Assembly (NCBI GenBank): GCA_002350615.1
Contig: DEFD01000028.1
Location: 14,496-78,495, forward strand
Origin: Bacteroidales bacterium UBA2861
GTDB lineage: Bacteria > Bacteroidota > Bacteroidia > Bacteroidales > UBA932
Length of the DNA: 64,000 nt
Direction: 5' to 3'
Shown here piece by piece: positions 26,013 to 33,970 of this stretch. A model generated the notes under the pieces. That model saw only the letters and a program-made list of their open reading frames with translations. It did no database searches and had not been told where the DNA came from. Position 1 is the first letter of the stretch. Each line of letters opens with the position of its first letter. Made by a program: the position numbers and the translations under genes.

Positions 26013-28174
26013 AAACTATTCGCACACTCGCGGCCATTGCCGCAATAATTGCAATTGCAGGGTCCTGCAAGAAAGAAATCAATACCCACAACGAGTATGT
26101 GGACGTTTCCAGCGTAAGTCTCAACGAAAGCGAAATCGTCCTCATAAAGGGCGACAGCGAACTGCTGAAGGCGACCGTTCTTCCCAAAAAGGCTACCGAC
26201 AAAAGTGTGACATGGAATTCCTCCGCCACATCTGTCGCCAGCGTTGATCAAGACGGTCTGGTTACAGCCCTCAACTATGGCACTGCAATTATCTCCGCCG
26301 TGTCCAACTGGGATGCCTCGAAAAACGCAAAATGCACCGTAGAAGTGGTTCAGGACCCCGTTCCTCTGACAGGTTTCGGCCTCAGCCCCGGCGAGTTGTT
26401 GCTTAAAGCCGGAGACAGCAATTATTTCAACCCCAAATTTACCCCTGCCAACACTACCGAACGCAAACTTACCTGGCACAGCAGCAACGAAAGCATCGCT
26501 ACCGTCGATGAAGACGGCAAGATTACGGCCATCAGAAAGGGCAGCGTCACAATCACGGCCACCAGCAAAGGCACCCATTCATTATCGGCTACCGCCACCG
26601 TCAGAGTGGTAGAGCCGTTTACGAAAATAGAAGTCGTTTACCCGGACCAGACCCATGAAAGATATGTGAAATCGAACGGCGGCTACTACGAAATGCATGT
26701 CGGGGAGAATGGCATACGCATAGAAGCAAGGGGATACCCCATTGACTGCGGAGACAAGATATCCTTCCTTTCAAGCGATCCAAGTATCTTGAGCGTCAGC
26801 GAAGACGGTTTGGTGAAGCCGCTAAAATACAGCGACAACCTCGTTACCGTGTATGTCGGCAGCCAAACCGGCTCGGTCGAGGAAAAGACCCTGAGATTCA
26901 AGGTATGGGAGCAGCCTGCCAGCGTGAACCTCAGTATAAACAATGCGGTTGCAATGTCGCTGAAATCGGGGGCGGGCAGGCCTTCGCAGTATATCGGCGT
27001 GGGTTGCACGCAGACCTTCACCTGCACCGTGAGCCCTACCACCGCCAAACAAAGCGTACTCCTGCAGAGCTGGACGGCCCTTTTCACTTGTTCGATGGAA
27101 GGCAGCACCCTGACCGTGACGGCCAAGGACAGCGATGTTCCCAGCACCGTGGCAGAAAAGACGGAAGGTGTGGTGAGGCTGTTTTCCGGAGGCAAGGAAT
27201 TCGCCGTTCCGTTCATCGTTTCCAAGTACGATCCTTACCAGCCGAAACCCGGCGACGGGCTGTTCGATTCCGGCACTTCTTCGGACAGGCTCAGGGTGAT
27301 AGACGGAGGATGGCGCGGGAACGACATTTTCGAGAATTCCATCTCCGATCCTTCCAAGAAATCCAGGGTTTTCGCGATGGTGGGTCACATCGGCAAAGAG
27401 TGGTTGACGGAAGATCCGGACGTCACCGTTTCCAGCACGGGCAGGTTCCGCTGGAACGGCATCGTGGAGGCTGCTGACGGATATCAAAGGGGAATCGGCA
27501 TTCCCGTGAACGCATCATACGTATATGCATCCAAGCATTCCGCCGGCATGCCGTTCTGCGAAGCCAACGCCAATCTCGGAGCTTCATACAACCTGCTGGG
27601 TTTCCCCGGCCTCGACAATTTGAAGCATACGGCTTATTCCAACAGACAGTCTCTGGCTGCCTGGAACGATGCCCATTCCGGAAACAGCTGGAGATATCAG
27701 ATTACACCTTTCTTCTATTGCGATTCGCGCAGCACCGGCAGCGACGGATGGTTCTACGGCGCCACCTCGACCACTGCCTTGAATGCAAAGGCTCCGCTGG
27801 AATGCAGTTCCAAGACCTGCTCGGGCTGGATAATGCCCACGGCCGCCGACCTGTTCTCAGTGTTCAACGGAAGGGTACCCGGCCTGTACGAATATGATCA
27901 GGAAGTATCATCCACAATGCACTTCCTTATGATTATCATGGGCTCCACGGATCTTTGCAACGAGGGGAAGAACAGGATTGCCGCGTTCAAGAAATCGGCG
28001 AAGTTCTTCAGCGGGGAAACATTGGATTACGGCCACTGGCTGTGGTGCTCGCAGCAGTACGACACCAACAACGGCCTTTTGGTGATAGCCCCCGACACCG
28101 GACAGACACAGATGAAGTTCGAAAGCAAAACTTCTGCTTCAGGCAACTATGTCCTGCCGATATTGTATTTCTGA
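26009..28174 (+). CDS. Lipoprotein with bacterial Ig-like (Big_2) domains and FISUMP-like C-terminus
   Basis: A 721-residue predicted lipoprotein (signal MKTIRTLAAIAAIIAIAGSC). Two Big_2 domains are clear: about residues 29-113 (VSLNESEIVLIKGDSELLKA, then SVTWNSSATSVASVDQDGLV) and about 118-205 (LTWHSSNESIATVDEDGKIT, then KGSVTITATSKG). A third, weaker one follows to about 305. The C-terminal third contains CSGWIMPTAADLFSVFNG, reminiscent of the CPKGWRVP signature of the PUL proteins at 46983 and 49293. The first base of its ATG lies within the lpxK stop region (4-base overlap). The glycoside hydrolase gene follows after 3 bases. Probably a surface adhesin-like protein; ligand unknown. Confidence 0.75.
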   Translation: MKTIRTLAAIAAIIAIAGSCKKEINTHNEYVDVSSVSLNESEIVLIKGDSELLKATVLPKKATDKSVTWNSSATSVASVDQDGLVTALNYGTAIISAVSNWDASKNAKCTVEVVQDPVPLTGFGLSPGELLLKAGDSNYFNPKFTPANTTERKLTWHSSNESIATVDEDGKITAIRKGSVTITATSKGTHSLSATATVRVVEPFTKIEVVYPDQTHERYVKSNGGYYEMHVGENGIRIEARGYPIDCGDKISFLSSDPSILSVSEDGLVKPLKYSDNLVTVYVGSQTGSVEEKTLRFKVWEQPASVNLSINNAVAMSLKSGAGRPSQYIGVGCTQTFTCTVSPTTAKQSVLLQSWTALFTCSMEGSTLTVTAKDSDVPSTVAEKTEGVVRLFSGGKEFAVPFIVSKYDPYQPKPGDGLFDSGTSSDRLRVIDGGWRGNDIFENSISDPSKKSRVFAMVGHIGKEWLTEDPDVTVSSTGRFRWNGIVEAADGYQRGIGIPVNASYVYASKHSAGMPFCEANANLGASYNLLGFPGLDNLKHTAYSNRQSLAAWNDAHSGNSWRYQITPFFYCDSRSTGSDGWFYGATSTTALNAKAPLECSSKTCSGWIMPTAADLFSVFNGRVPGLYEYDQEVSSTMHFLMIIMGSTDLCNEGKNRIAAFKKSAKFFSGETLDYGHWLWCSQQYDTNNGLLVIAPDTGQTQMKFESKTSASGNYVLPILYF

Positions 28175-28177
28175 GAC

Positions 28178-30016
28178 ATGGGATTCAAAAGGGTTTTTAT
28201 CGTTGCCATCTTGTTGGCAGTCATTTCCTTGCCGGCGGAGGCAAGGGGCACCTGGACTGAAAAGCAGGCCCGCGCATGGGAAAAGCGGACCGGAATCATC
28301 AAAGGTATCAACGGAGTCACCAACCCGGCCTGGAGAGGAGAAGACGAGGATGCGATGTTCGAACGTCTGCATCAGCTCGGTTTCAACAGCATCCGCTGCT
28401 GGATTACGGATAAAACTCCGGAAAAGCAGACAGAGCATATCAGGAAGCTGCTCGACAAAGCGGAAAAGCACTCCCTGACTCTGTCTCCCGTACTCCGCTG
28501 GCAGAGCCTTGGCAGCGATTTCGATGCTGCGGCTAAGGGACTTCAGAAGGTGGTGGCGGCCCTGCGCAAAGACAAGCGGATAGTTCTTTGGGACATCTGG
28601 AACGAACCGAGCGCCAGGGGCAGGCTCAAGCAGGCTCAATGCATCGAAGAATTGGAAAGGGTGGAAAAACTCGCCCGCATGTGCATGGATGCGAATCCCT
28701 GCCAGCCTATTACCGCATCCATTTTCTGGGACATCAGCGAAAAGACGGATTACAGCAGTCCGGTACTTGCCAAGATGAGCGAAGTCGAGGCGGTCATGGA
28801 CATCCATAATTACCACGACTATGTCTGCACAAAGCTGGGAGGGAAAGTATCGCGAAATCTTGTCGATCACCTGAACAGCATAAGCGACAGGCCATTGGTG
28901 TGCACGGAGTGCATGCAGCGCACGAACGGTTCCGGAGTGGGAGCGTCCCTCGCCGTCTTCGCGGAAAAGAAGGTGCATTTCTATGTCTGGGGAGGTTATC
29001 TTTCTAATGCCAATTGGGGCGTTGCATGGAAGAAAAGCGAATTCGAGCCCTGGGATATTCCTTTCCATGACATGATGTGGAATGACGGGGACCCTATCGA
29101 TGCCCGCGAAATAGAGATGATACGGAATTTCCGCTGGACCACCCCCGGTGAACAAAGTGTGATCCCTCCGATAGAAGAGCGTGACCGCTGGTCCGCCGCA
29201 AGAGCCTGGCAGCGCTGTGCCGTCTGGGGGCCTGTGAAGGGCTTGAGTTCTGCCGCCACGGAATTTGACAAGTCGGGCATCCCGGAGGGGTTCAATTCGT
29301 TGCGGGTGAGTCTGTCCGTCAGGGAATGGTTGCAGGACAAGACTGTTGCGGATGCGCTGGGGAGCCTTCTTGACAAGGCGGCCGATGCCGGGATATCCGT
29401 TCTGCCGGTCCTCTCAGACGACGGCGACCTGGATGTTGCCGAATCCGATATGATCGCCTATCTGGATGCGATTCTCGGAAGATTCTATGACCACCGCGCC
29501 GTGTTTGCCTGGGATATTTATTATCATCCCGGGGAGCAGTGTGCCGATGCGTCCAAAGTGAAGCAGCGGCTGCGTTTTCTCTTTGCCGGCGCCCATGCCT
29601 TCTACACCAATCAGCCGCTCACTGCGACTCCTGCCGTAAGCGTGAAGGATTTTCCTTCGGATTTCAATCCGCGCGCGGCGCTGGTTCACGGAAAAAGAGA
29701 CGGATGGCAGCGCCTGAAACATTCATCGGGAAGCAATGAGGAACTGCTGTTCACTATCTGGAGCCTTTCGGACGTCCTTTCGTTCTCTTCTGATATGGAC
29801 GCGGACCGAAGCGCCTGGCTCACTGCAATGTGCCGCCGCTTCGGAAGGCCGATTCTCTGCACTCTTTCAGGACAGCCCGACGAGGCTACCCTGAAAGTAT
29901 TTGCCGGCAGTCATGTTTATTGGTGGACAGATGCCGAAGTTGCGCCGGATCTTCTGGCCGGCTTCCGTTTCATCCCCATTCAGACTCCTCATCCGCATAT
30001 TACGCCGGAGCCTTAG
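28178..30016 (+). CDS. Secreted glycoside hydrolase (clan GH-A, GH5-like) with degenerate second half
   Basis: A 612-residue protein with signal peptide (cleavage near AEA-RG). Residues about 30-320 look like a retaining TIM-barrel hydrolase. WDIWNEPS gives the acid/base Glu 143, HNYHDYV a substrate-site histidine region and LVCTEC the nucleophile Glu 244. The second half (about 330-600) seems to be a worn barrel copy: the spot equivalent to WDIWNEP reads FAWDIYYHPGEQ and lacks Asn-Glu. The GH5 assignment is from motif pattern only; related families are possible. It is 3 bases after the Ig-like lipoprotein gene and converges with dusB, overlapping it by 4 bases at the stops. Confidence 0.72.
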   Translation: MGFKRVFIVAILLAVISLPAEARGTWTEKQARAWEKRTGIIKGINGVTNPAWRGEDEDAMFERLHQLGFNSIRCWITDKTPEKQTEHIRKLLDKAEKHSLTLSPVLRWQSLGSDFDAAAKGLQKVVAALRKDKRIVLWDIWNEPSARGRLKQAQCIEELERVEKLARMCMDANPCQPITASIFWDISEKTDYSSPVLAKMSEVEAVMDIHNYHDYVCTKLGGKVSRNLVDHLNSISDRPLVCTECMQRTNGSGVGASLAVFAEKKVHFYVWGGYLSNANWGVAWKKSEFEPWDIPFHDMMWNDGDPIDAREIEMIRNFRWTTPGEQSVIPPIEERDRWSAARAWQRCAVWGPVKGLSSAATEFDKSGIPEGFNSLRVSLSVREWLQDKTVADALGSLLDKAADAGISVLPVLSDDGDLDVAESDMIAYLDAILGRFYDHRAVFAWDIYYHPGEQCADASKVKQRLRFLFAGAHAFYTNQPLTATPAVSVKDFPSDFNPRAALVHGKRDGWQRLKHSSGSNEELLFTIWSLSDVLSFSSDMDADRSAWLTAMCRRFGRPILCTLSGQPDEATLKVFAGSHVYWWTDAEVAPDLLAGFRFIPIQTPHPHITPEP

Positions 30017-31146
30017 CCCCAGCGCTCTTCAATGTAATCCAGAATGCGGTAGAGTTCGTCCACATCCAGGGTTGTGACCATGCGGATGCGGGTGTCCTTG
30101 AACTCCGGAAGTCCCTTGAAGTAGCAGCTCAGGTGGCGGCGCATTTCGAAGATGCCTCGGGGCTCGCCCTTCTCCGCCAAAGACAGGGCCAGGTGCCGCC
30201 TTGCGATCGCCACCCGCTCCCGCACGCTGATTTCGAACGGTTCCGCCGTGCCGGCGAAGACTCTGCCACTCCCGATCCGGTTCGCGGCCCCGCCGCTCAT
30301 CCCTCCCAAGCTGATGCTTGGGCCCCTCCCTCTAACGCTGCCGAGGGTGGCACGCCTCTCGGGACTGGCAGAGCCCTCACCGGCAGCCGCCAGATACTGT
30401 TTTATCTCCCTGAAAATCCAGGGCCGGCCGAAACTGGCGCGCGCTATCATGATGCCGTCCACCCCATAGTCGTCGAACGCGCGTTTCGCCGAAGGTCCGT
30501 CCACGATATCGCCGTTGCCTATTATCGGGATGTGCATCCTGGGATTGCGCTTCACCTCTCCTATCAGGGTCCAGTCCGCGGAGCCTTTGTACATCTGGCA
30601 GCGCGTCCTTCCGTGGATGGTGAGCGCCTTTATTCCGCAATCCTGCAGCCTCTCCGCCAACTCCACTATTATTTTACTGGATTCGTCCCAGCCCAGGCGG
30701 GTCTTCACCGTAACCGGCTTGTCCGGAATGGCTTCGACGATCGCCCTGGTGATGGCCACCATCTTGTCCGGTTCCCTCATCATGCCGCTGCCTGCTCCGC
30801 GCCCCGCTATCTTGCTTACGGGACAGCCGAAATTGATATCGACCACATCGGCTCCGTGCCCTCCTACCAGTTCCTGGGCACGCGCAGCCATCTTCGCCGC
30901 ATCCACCATCGCCTCGGGGATATGCCCGTATATCTGGATGCCCACCGGCGCCTCTTCTTCCAGGGTCCGCATCTTGTCCAGGGCCTTGGCCGCGTCGCGC
31001 ACCAGCCCGTCCGAAGGCACGAACTCCGTGTAAACCATGTCAGCCCCCTGCTCGCGGCAGAGAATGCGGAACGACCTGTCCGTCACATCCTCCATCGGTG
31101 CCAGCAAAAGCGGTCTCTCGCCCAGATCCAGATTTCCTATTTTCAT
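30013..31146 (-). CDS. dusB: tRNA-dihydrouridine synthase (DusB type) with in-frame type B insert
   Basis: A 377-residue FMN enzyme reducing uridine in tRNA D-loops. Signatures: LLLAPMEDVTDRSFRILC at the N-terminus, ADVVDINFGCPVSKI with the catalytic Cys (about residue 104), TVKTRLGWDES, LTIHGRTRCQMYKG and IPIIGNGDI, then IMIARASFGRPWIF. Between IKQYLA and the VRERVAIARRHL helix, about 40 residues are foreign to the family and coincide with element B2 in reverse orientation. The remaining length (about 335) is typical of DusB. A TATTTTTG box at 31162-31155 lies 8 bases before the ATG. Confidence 0.93.
   Translation of the reverse strand: MKIGNLDLGERPLLLAPMEDVTDRSFRILCREQGADMVYTEFVPSDGLVRDAAKALDKMRTLEEEAPVGIQIYGHIPEAMVDAAKMAARAQELVGGHGADVVDINFGCPVSKIAGRGAGSGMMREPDKMVAITRAIVEAIPDKPVTVKTRLGWDESSKIIVELAERLQDCGIKALTIHGRTRCQMYKGSADWTLIGEVKRNPRMHIPIIGNGDIVDGPSAKRAFDDYGVDGIMIARASFGRPWIFREIKQYLAAAGEGSASPERRATLGSVRGRGPSISLGGMSGGAANRIGSGRVFAGTAEPFEISVRERVAIARRHLALSLAEKGEPRGIFEMRRHLSCYFKGLPEFKDTRIRMVTTLDVDELYRILDYIEERWG
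30251..30383 (-). repeat. Type B palindromic element, copy B2, inside dusB
   Basis: Arms 30251-30275 and 30359-30383 are complementary at 21 of 25 positions. The core (30276-30358, 83 bp) aligns with B1 and B3. Relative to its host gene it lies in the opposite orientation to B1 and B3, yet the frame remains open. Internal hairpin GCGGC-ccc-GCCGC replaces GGGGC/GCCCC of B1, a paired change. Confidence 0.92.
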
Positions 31147-31236
31147 AATTGCCGCAAAAATAGCAAATTATCCCCAGACTTCCGGTGGGGCCCCGGCTGC
31201 GTTTTTGCTATCTTTCTGTCTATCTGTTGTTTATAG

Positions 31237-31269
31237 AAATCAAATTGTACACTTTGCGCAATTTGATTT
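31237..31269. promoter_or_regulatory. 10-bp inverted repeat in the dusB/aminopeptidase P divergent region
   Basis: AAATCAAATT (31237-31246) and AATTTGATTT (31260-31269) are perfectly complementary with a 13-base spacer. They lie midway in the 185-base divergent region, so could be an operator or a transcribed hairpin. Nothing else is recognised here apart from the promoter boxes. Confidence 0.35.
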
Positions 31270-31318
31270 TGGCAAACCATTGAGTTGTAGAGGTTTAACA
31301 AAAACGCCAAAATCTTTT

Positions 31319-31326
31319 TATCTTTG
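31319..31326 (+). promoter_or_regulatory. -7 box TATCTTTG of the aminopeptidase P gene
   Basis: A perfect -7 element ending 5 bases before the ATG at 31332, again a near-leaderless arrangement. A possible -33 element TTTA lies at 31294-31297. Confidence 0.5.
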
Positions 31327-31331
31327 CGAAT

Positions 31332-33287
31332 ATGGATTACAGTACAAGAATCGCGGCGCTCCGCGCGATGATGATAGGCCGCGGATGGGATGCAGTCGTG
31401 CTGACCGGAAGCGATCCCCACAGCAGTGAGTACCCTGCCGAAAGGTGGAAGCAGGTGCAATGGCTCACAGGCTTTACCGGAGAGGCCGGAGATGTGGTGA
31501 TTACCGCGGACCATGCCGGTCTGTGGACAGACACCCGCTACTTTATCCAGGCGAACCGGCAGCTTGAAGGGACGGGGGTGCAGCTGCATAAGATGCGGGT
31601 TCCGGAACAAGTGCCCATCCCGCAGTGGCTGGGAGAGAAGTTCGGGGAAGAAAGCGAAGTTTACATAGCGCTGGACGGCCTTTGCGTGGATGCTGGATTC
31701 GTGGCGGAGTTCAAGAAGGAATTGAATGAACGGGGAGCCGCCTGTCATGTGGTGAGCGTGCCGAATCTCCTGGACGCCATCTGGGAAGACCGGCCTGAGA
31801 TTCCCCAGACACCGATTTTCGAGGTCCCATCGGACTGTTCTCGGGTGGAGAAACTCGGCAGGCTGCGCGATTTCCTTGCCGAAAAACATGCGGATTACAT
31901 ATTGCTCGGTTCGCTCGACGAAATTGCCTGGACCCTCAACCTCAGGGCCTCCGACATAGAGTATAATCCCTTTGTAATAAGCTGGTTGCTTGTCGGGGCG
32001 GAGTCTGCGGACTGGTTTGTGCTCAAGCAGCAGGTGGAGGACCCGGACACCGAGGCCAGTTTCGACAGGCTGCGGGAAGACGGGGTTAACCTCCGTTACT
32101 ACGAAGAGATAGAAATAGCCATGAGCGACGTGGACGGAAGCGTACTGGCCGACAGCAACTTGCTGAACTACCATCTCTGCTCACTCATCGGCTCGGGGCG
32201 CCTCATGGACGAGCCCTCCCCCGTTCAGGGATGGAAAGCCGTGAAAAGCGCATTCGAGATTCAGGGGATGAAGCAGGCGCATCTTGTCGACGGCGTGGCG
32301 ATGGAAATGTTTTTATGGTGGCTGGAGAAGAGTCTGGAGAACGACCGCAGCGTGAGCGAGTGGGATGCGGCGGTGAAGCTCGGGCAACTTCGTGCCGAGG
32401 CCGTGGGCTATCAGGGTGACAGCTTCGAGACCATCTCGGCCTGGGGGCCCGGAGCAGCCCTTCCGCATTACATCACCCCGTCTCAGAACGCTCCCATGCT
32501 GGAGCCGCGCGGCCTCTACCTCTGTGACAGCGGGGCGCACTATTGCGTACTACCGGAGCGCGAGGGTTCGGAAGGTGAGTTGGCTGCCGATCCTGTTCGC
32601 GGATCCTCAGCTCATCCCTCCCAAGCCGGTGCTTGGGCCCCTCCCGCTCACGATGCCCCGGGTGGCACTCCTCTCGGCAGCGACTGTCCCCTTCCCGGTC
32701 CCTTCGGCACCACCGACATCACCCGCACCGTACCCCTCGGGCCGTGCAGCGCCCTGGAAGCGGAGGACTACACCCTGGTTCTGAAGGGCCACATCGCCCT
32801 GGCCAGGGCCATCTTCCCGGAAGGGACGCCCGGATGCAGGATCGATGCGCTGGCCCGCATCCCCCTTTGGGAAAACTACCGCAATTTCGGGCACGGAACG
32901 GGGCATGGGGTAGGATCTTTCCTCGGGGTTCACGAAGGTCCGCAGGACATCCGCCAAAACCTTAATCCGGAGCCTCTTGCGCCTGGGATGATCGTGTCCG
33001 ACGAACCCGGGATCTACCGCGAGGGCATGCATGGCGTGAGGCACGAGAACCTTCTGCTATGCGTCCCGGCCGGAGAAAACGAGTTCGGGAAATGGCTTCG
33101 TTTCGAGCCGCTCACGCTGTGCCATTTCGACACATCGATCCTCCGGAAGGAGTTGCTTTCGGGTCCGGAGCTGGAATGGCTGAACACCTATAATGAAAGG
33201 GTGTACCAGACGCTGAAGGACCATCTCCCCCAGCAGGTAGCCGAATGGCTGCGGATGAAAACGGCCGCAGTATCGCCTGACAGATAA
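31332..33287 (+). CDS. Aminopeptidase P family (M24, Xaa-Pro) with in-frame type B insert
   Basis: A 651-residue cytosolic metallopeptidase expected to remove N-terminal residues before proline. Two creatinase-N-like domains (about 1-300) precede the M24 pita-bread domain. Metal-site motifs are LYLCDSGAHY, GTTDITRTVPLG, NFGHGTGHGVGSFLGVHEGP and SDEPGIYREG followed by RHENLLL. The first two are normally almost adjacent, as in CDSGAQYxxGTTDITRT; here about 50 residues carrying element B3 separate them. The element therefore lies between two metal ligands, in what should be a surface beta-turn. Without it the protein is about 600 residues, the usual size in Bacteroidota. Confidence 0.92.
   Translation: MDYSTRIAALRAMMIGRGWDAVVLTGSDPHSSEYPAERWKQVQWLTGFTGEAGDVVITADHAGLWTDTRYFIQANRQLEGTGVQLHKMRVPEQVPIPQWLGEKFGEESEVYIALDGLCVDAGFVAEFKKELNERGAACHVVSVPNLLDAIWEDRPEIPQTPIFEVPSDCSRVEKLGRLRDFLAEKHADYILLGSLDEIAWTLNLRASDIEYNPFVISWLLVGAESADWFVLKQQVEDPDTEASFDRLREDGVNLRYYEEIEIAMSDVDGSVLADSNLLNYHLCSLIGSGRLMDEPSPVQGWKAVKSAFEIQGMKQAHLVDGVAMEMFLWWLEKSLENDRSVSEWDAAVKLGQLRAEAVGYQGDSFETISAWGPGAALPHYITPSQNAPMLEPRGLYLCDSGAHYCVLPEREGSEGELAADPVRGSSAHPSQAGAWAPPAHDAPGGTPLGSDCPLPGPFGTTDITRTVPLGPCSALEAEDYTLVLKGHIALARAIFPEGTPGCRIDALARIPLWENYRNFGHGTGHGVGSFLGVHEGPQDIRQNLNPEPLAPGMIVSDEPGIYREGMHGVRHENLLLCVPAGENEFGKWLRFEPLTLCHFDTSILRKELLSGPELEWLNTYNERVYQTLKDHLPQQVAEWLRMKTAAVSPDR
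32570..32695 (+). repeat. Type B palindromic element, copy B3, inside the aminopeptidase P gene
   Basis: Core 32591-32673 (83 bp) aligns with B1 and B2. The arms (32570-32590, 32674-32695) pair over 8 bp next to the core (GCTGCCGA/TCGGCAGC) and 6 bp at the outer end (GGAAGG/CCTTCC), with mismatches between. Translated in the same frame as B1, giving the shared peptide pattern AHPSQAxAWAPP. Confidence 0.9.
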
Positions 33288-33313
33288 TTATCTGATATTC
33301 AGACATATCAGCA

Positions 33314-33347
33314 TTTTCGCTCCACCCATCATAGTGGAGGAGCAAAA
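33314..33347. terminator. Probable terminator between converging genes
   Basis: TTTTCGCTCCAC pairs with GTGGAGGAGCAAAA with one bulge, loop of about 9. T and A runs sit at the stem ends, and it lies between the converging aminopeptidase P and 33382 genes. Both facts suit a bidirectional terminator. Confidence 0.5.
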
Positions 33348-33381
33348 GGCATTAAATCATTAGTGATAAACAAGTTAGCGG

Positions 33382-33864
33382 TCAGGCTTCCGGAGTGCGG
33401 AACTTGAATTCCAGGGCGCCGATGAGGCGGGCGAGGTCTTTTGAAGGGCCTTCGAGCGTGAATCCGGCTACTTCCTTATCCATGGTGATGCGGTCTTCCA
33501 GCATCCGCGTAAGCCGCAGCAGCGGGGAACGCTTGCGGAAGGTCAGGCGCTCCTGTCCGGGAACATCAGCCTTCTCGCTTTCAAGCACATAGCCACGGTC
33601 GTTCATGACTTTAACCAGGTCATTGCGAACTTCGGCGTAGCTTCCGGGGACTATCGCGCCTCTGCGGGTGAATCCCATGGCGGGATAAACGGCCGCGAAA
33701 ACGGCTATGATTCCGGCGATCTGCCACAGGGACCTGGCGCCGTCGCGGAAGATTTCGTCCACGTTGGTGCCCACCATCTTGAAGGCGATAAGCACGGCAA
33801 TGAAAAGCGTCAGGATTACAGTGAGATAGACGAAGTATTTTATAACTCTTACAAGGTATTTCAT
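33382..33864 (-). CDS. Small membrane protein of unknown function
   Basis: About 160 residues. Two hydrophobic segments lie at about 10-30 (VYLTVILTLFIAVLIAF) and 47-65 (WQIAGIIAVFAAVYPAMGF). A soluble basic C-terminal domain ends with TLEGPSKDLARLIGALEFKF. The start at 33864 (MKYLVRVIKYF) is used; an ATG two codons upstream is equally possible. I recognise no family. It stands alone, converging with aminopeptidase P and divergent from the gene at 33971. Confidence 0.7.
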   Translation of the reverse strand: MKYLVRVIKYFVYLTVILTLFIAVLIAFKMVGTNVDEIFRDGARSLWQIAGIIAVFAAVYPAMGFTRRGAIVPGSYAEVRNDLVKVMNDRGYVLESEKADVPGQERLTFRKRSPLLRLTRMLEDRITMDKEVAGFTLEGPSKDLARLIGALEFKFRTPEA

Positions 33865-33908
33865 AAGCATCCGCGTTAAGTGCGTTCAAATATACACAAA
33901 TAAATTTT

Positions 33909-33916
33909 TATCTTTG
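33909..33916 (+). promoter_or_regulatory. -7 box TATCTTTG before the gene at 33971
   Basis: Perfect -7 consensus, 54 bases before the ATG. The leader contains a weak GGGGC...GCCCC stem near 33923-33951. Confidence 0.45.
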
Positions 33917-33970
33917 TCTTTTGGGGCGGATGCCGACAGTTGCAGCCCCTTTGTTTAAACATCGATTATT

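Noticed and set aside
29830..31236. A long plus-strand open frame opposite dusB
   Set aside because: dusB has all catalytic and FMN-site motifs on the minus strand; the plus frame is open only because of base composition and the stop-free type B element.
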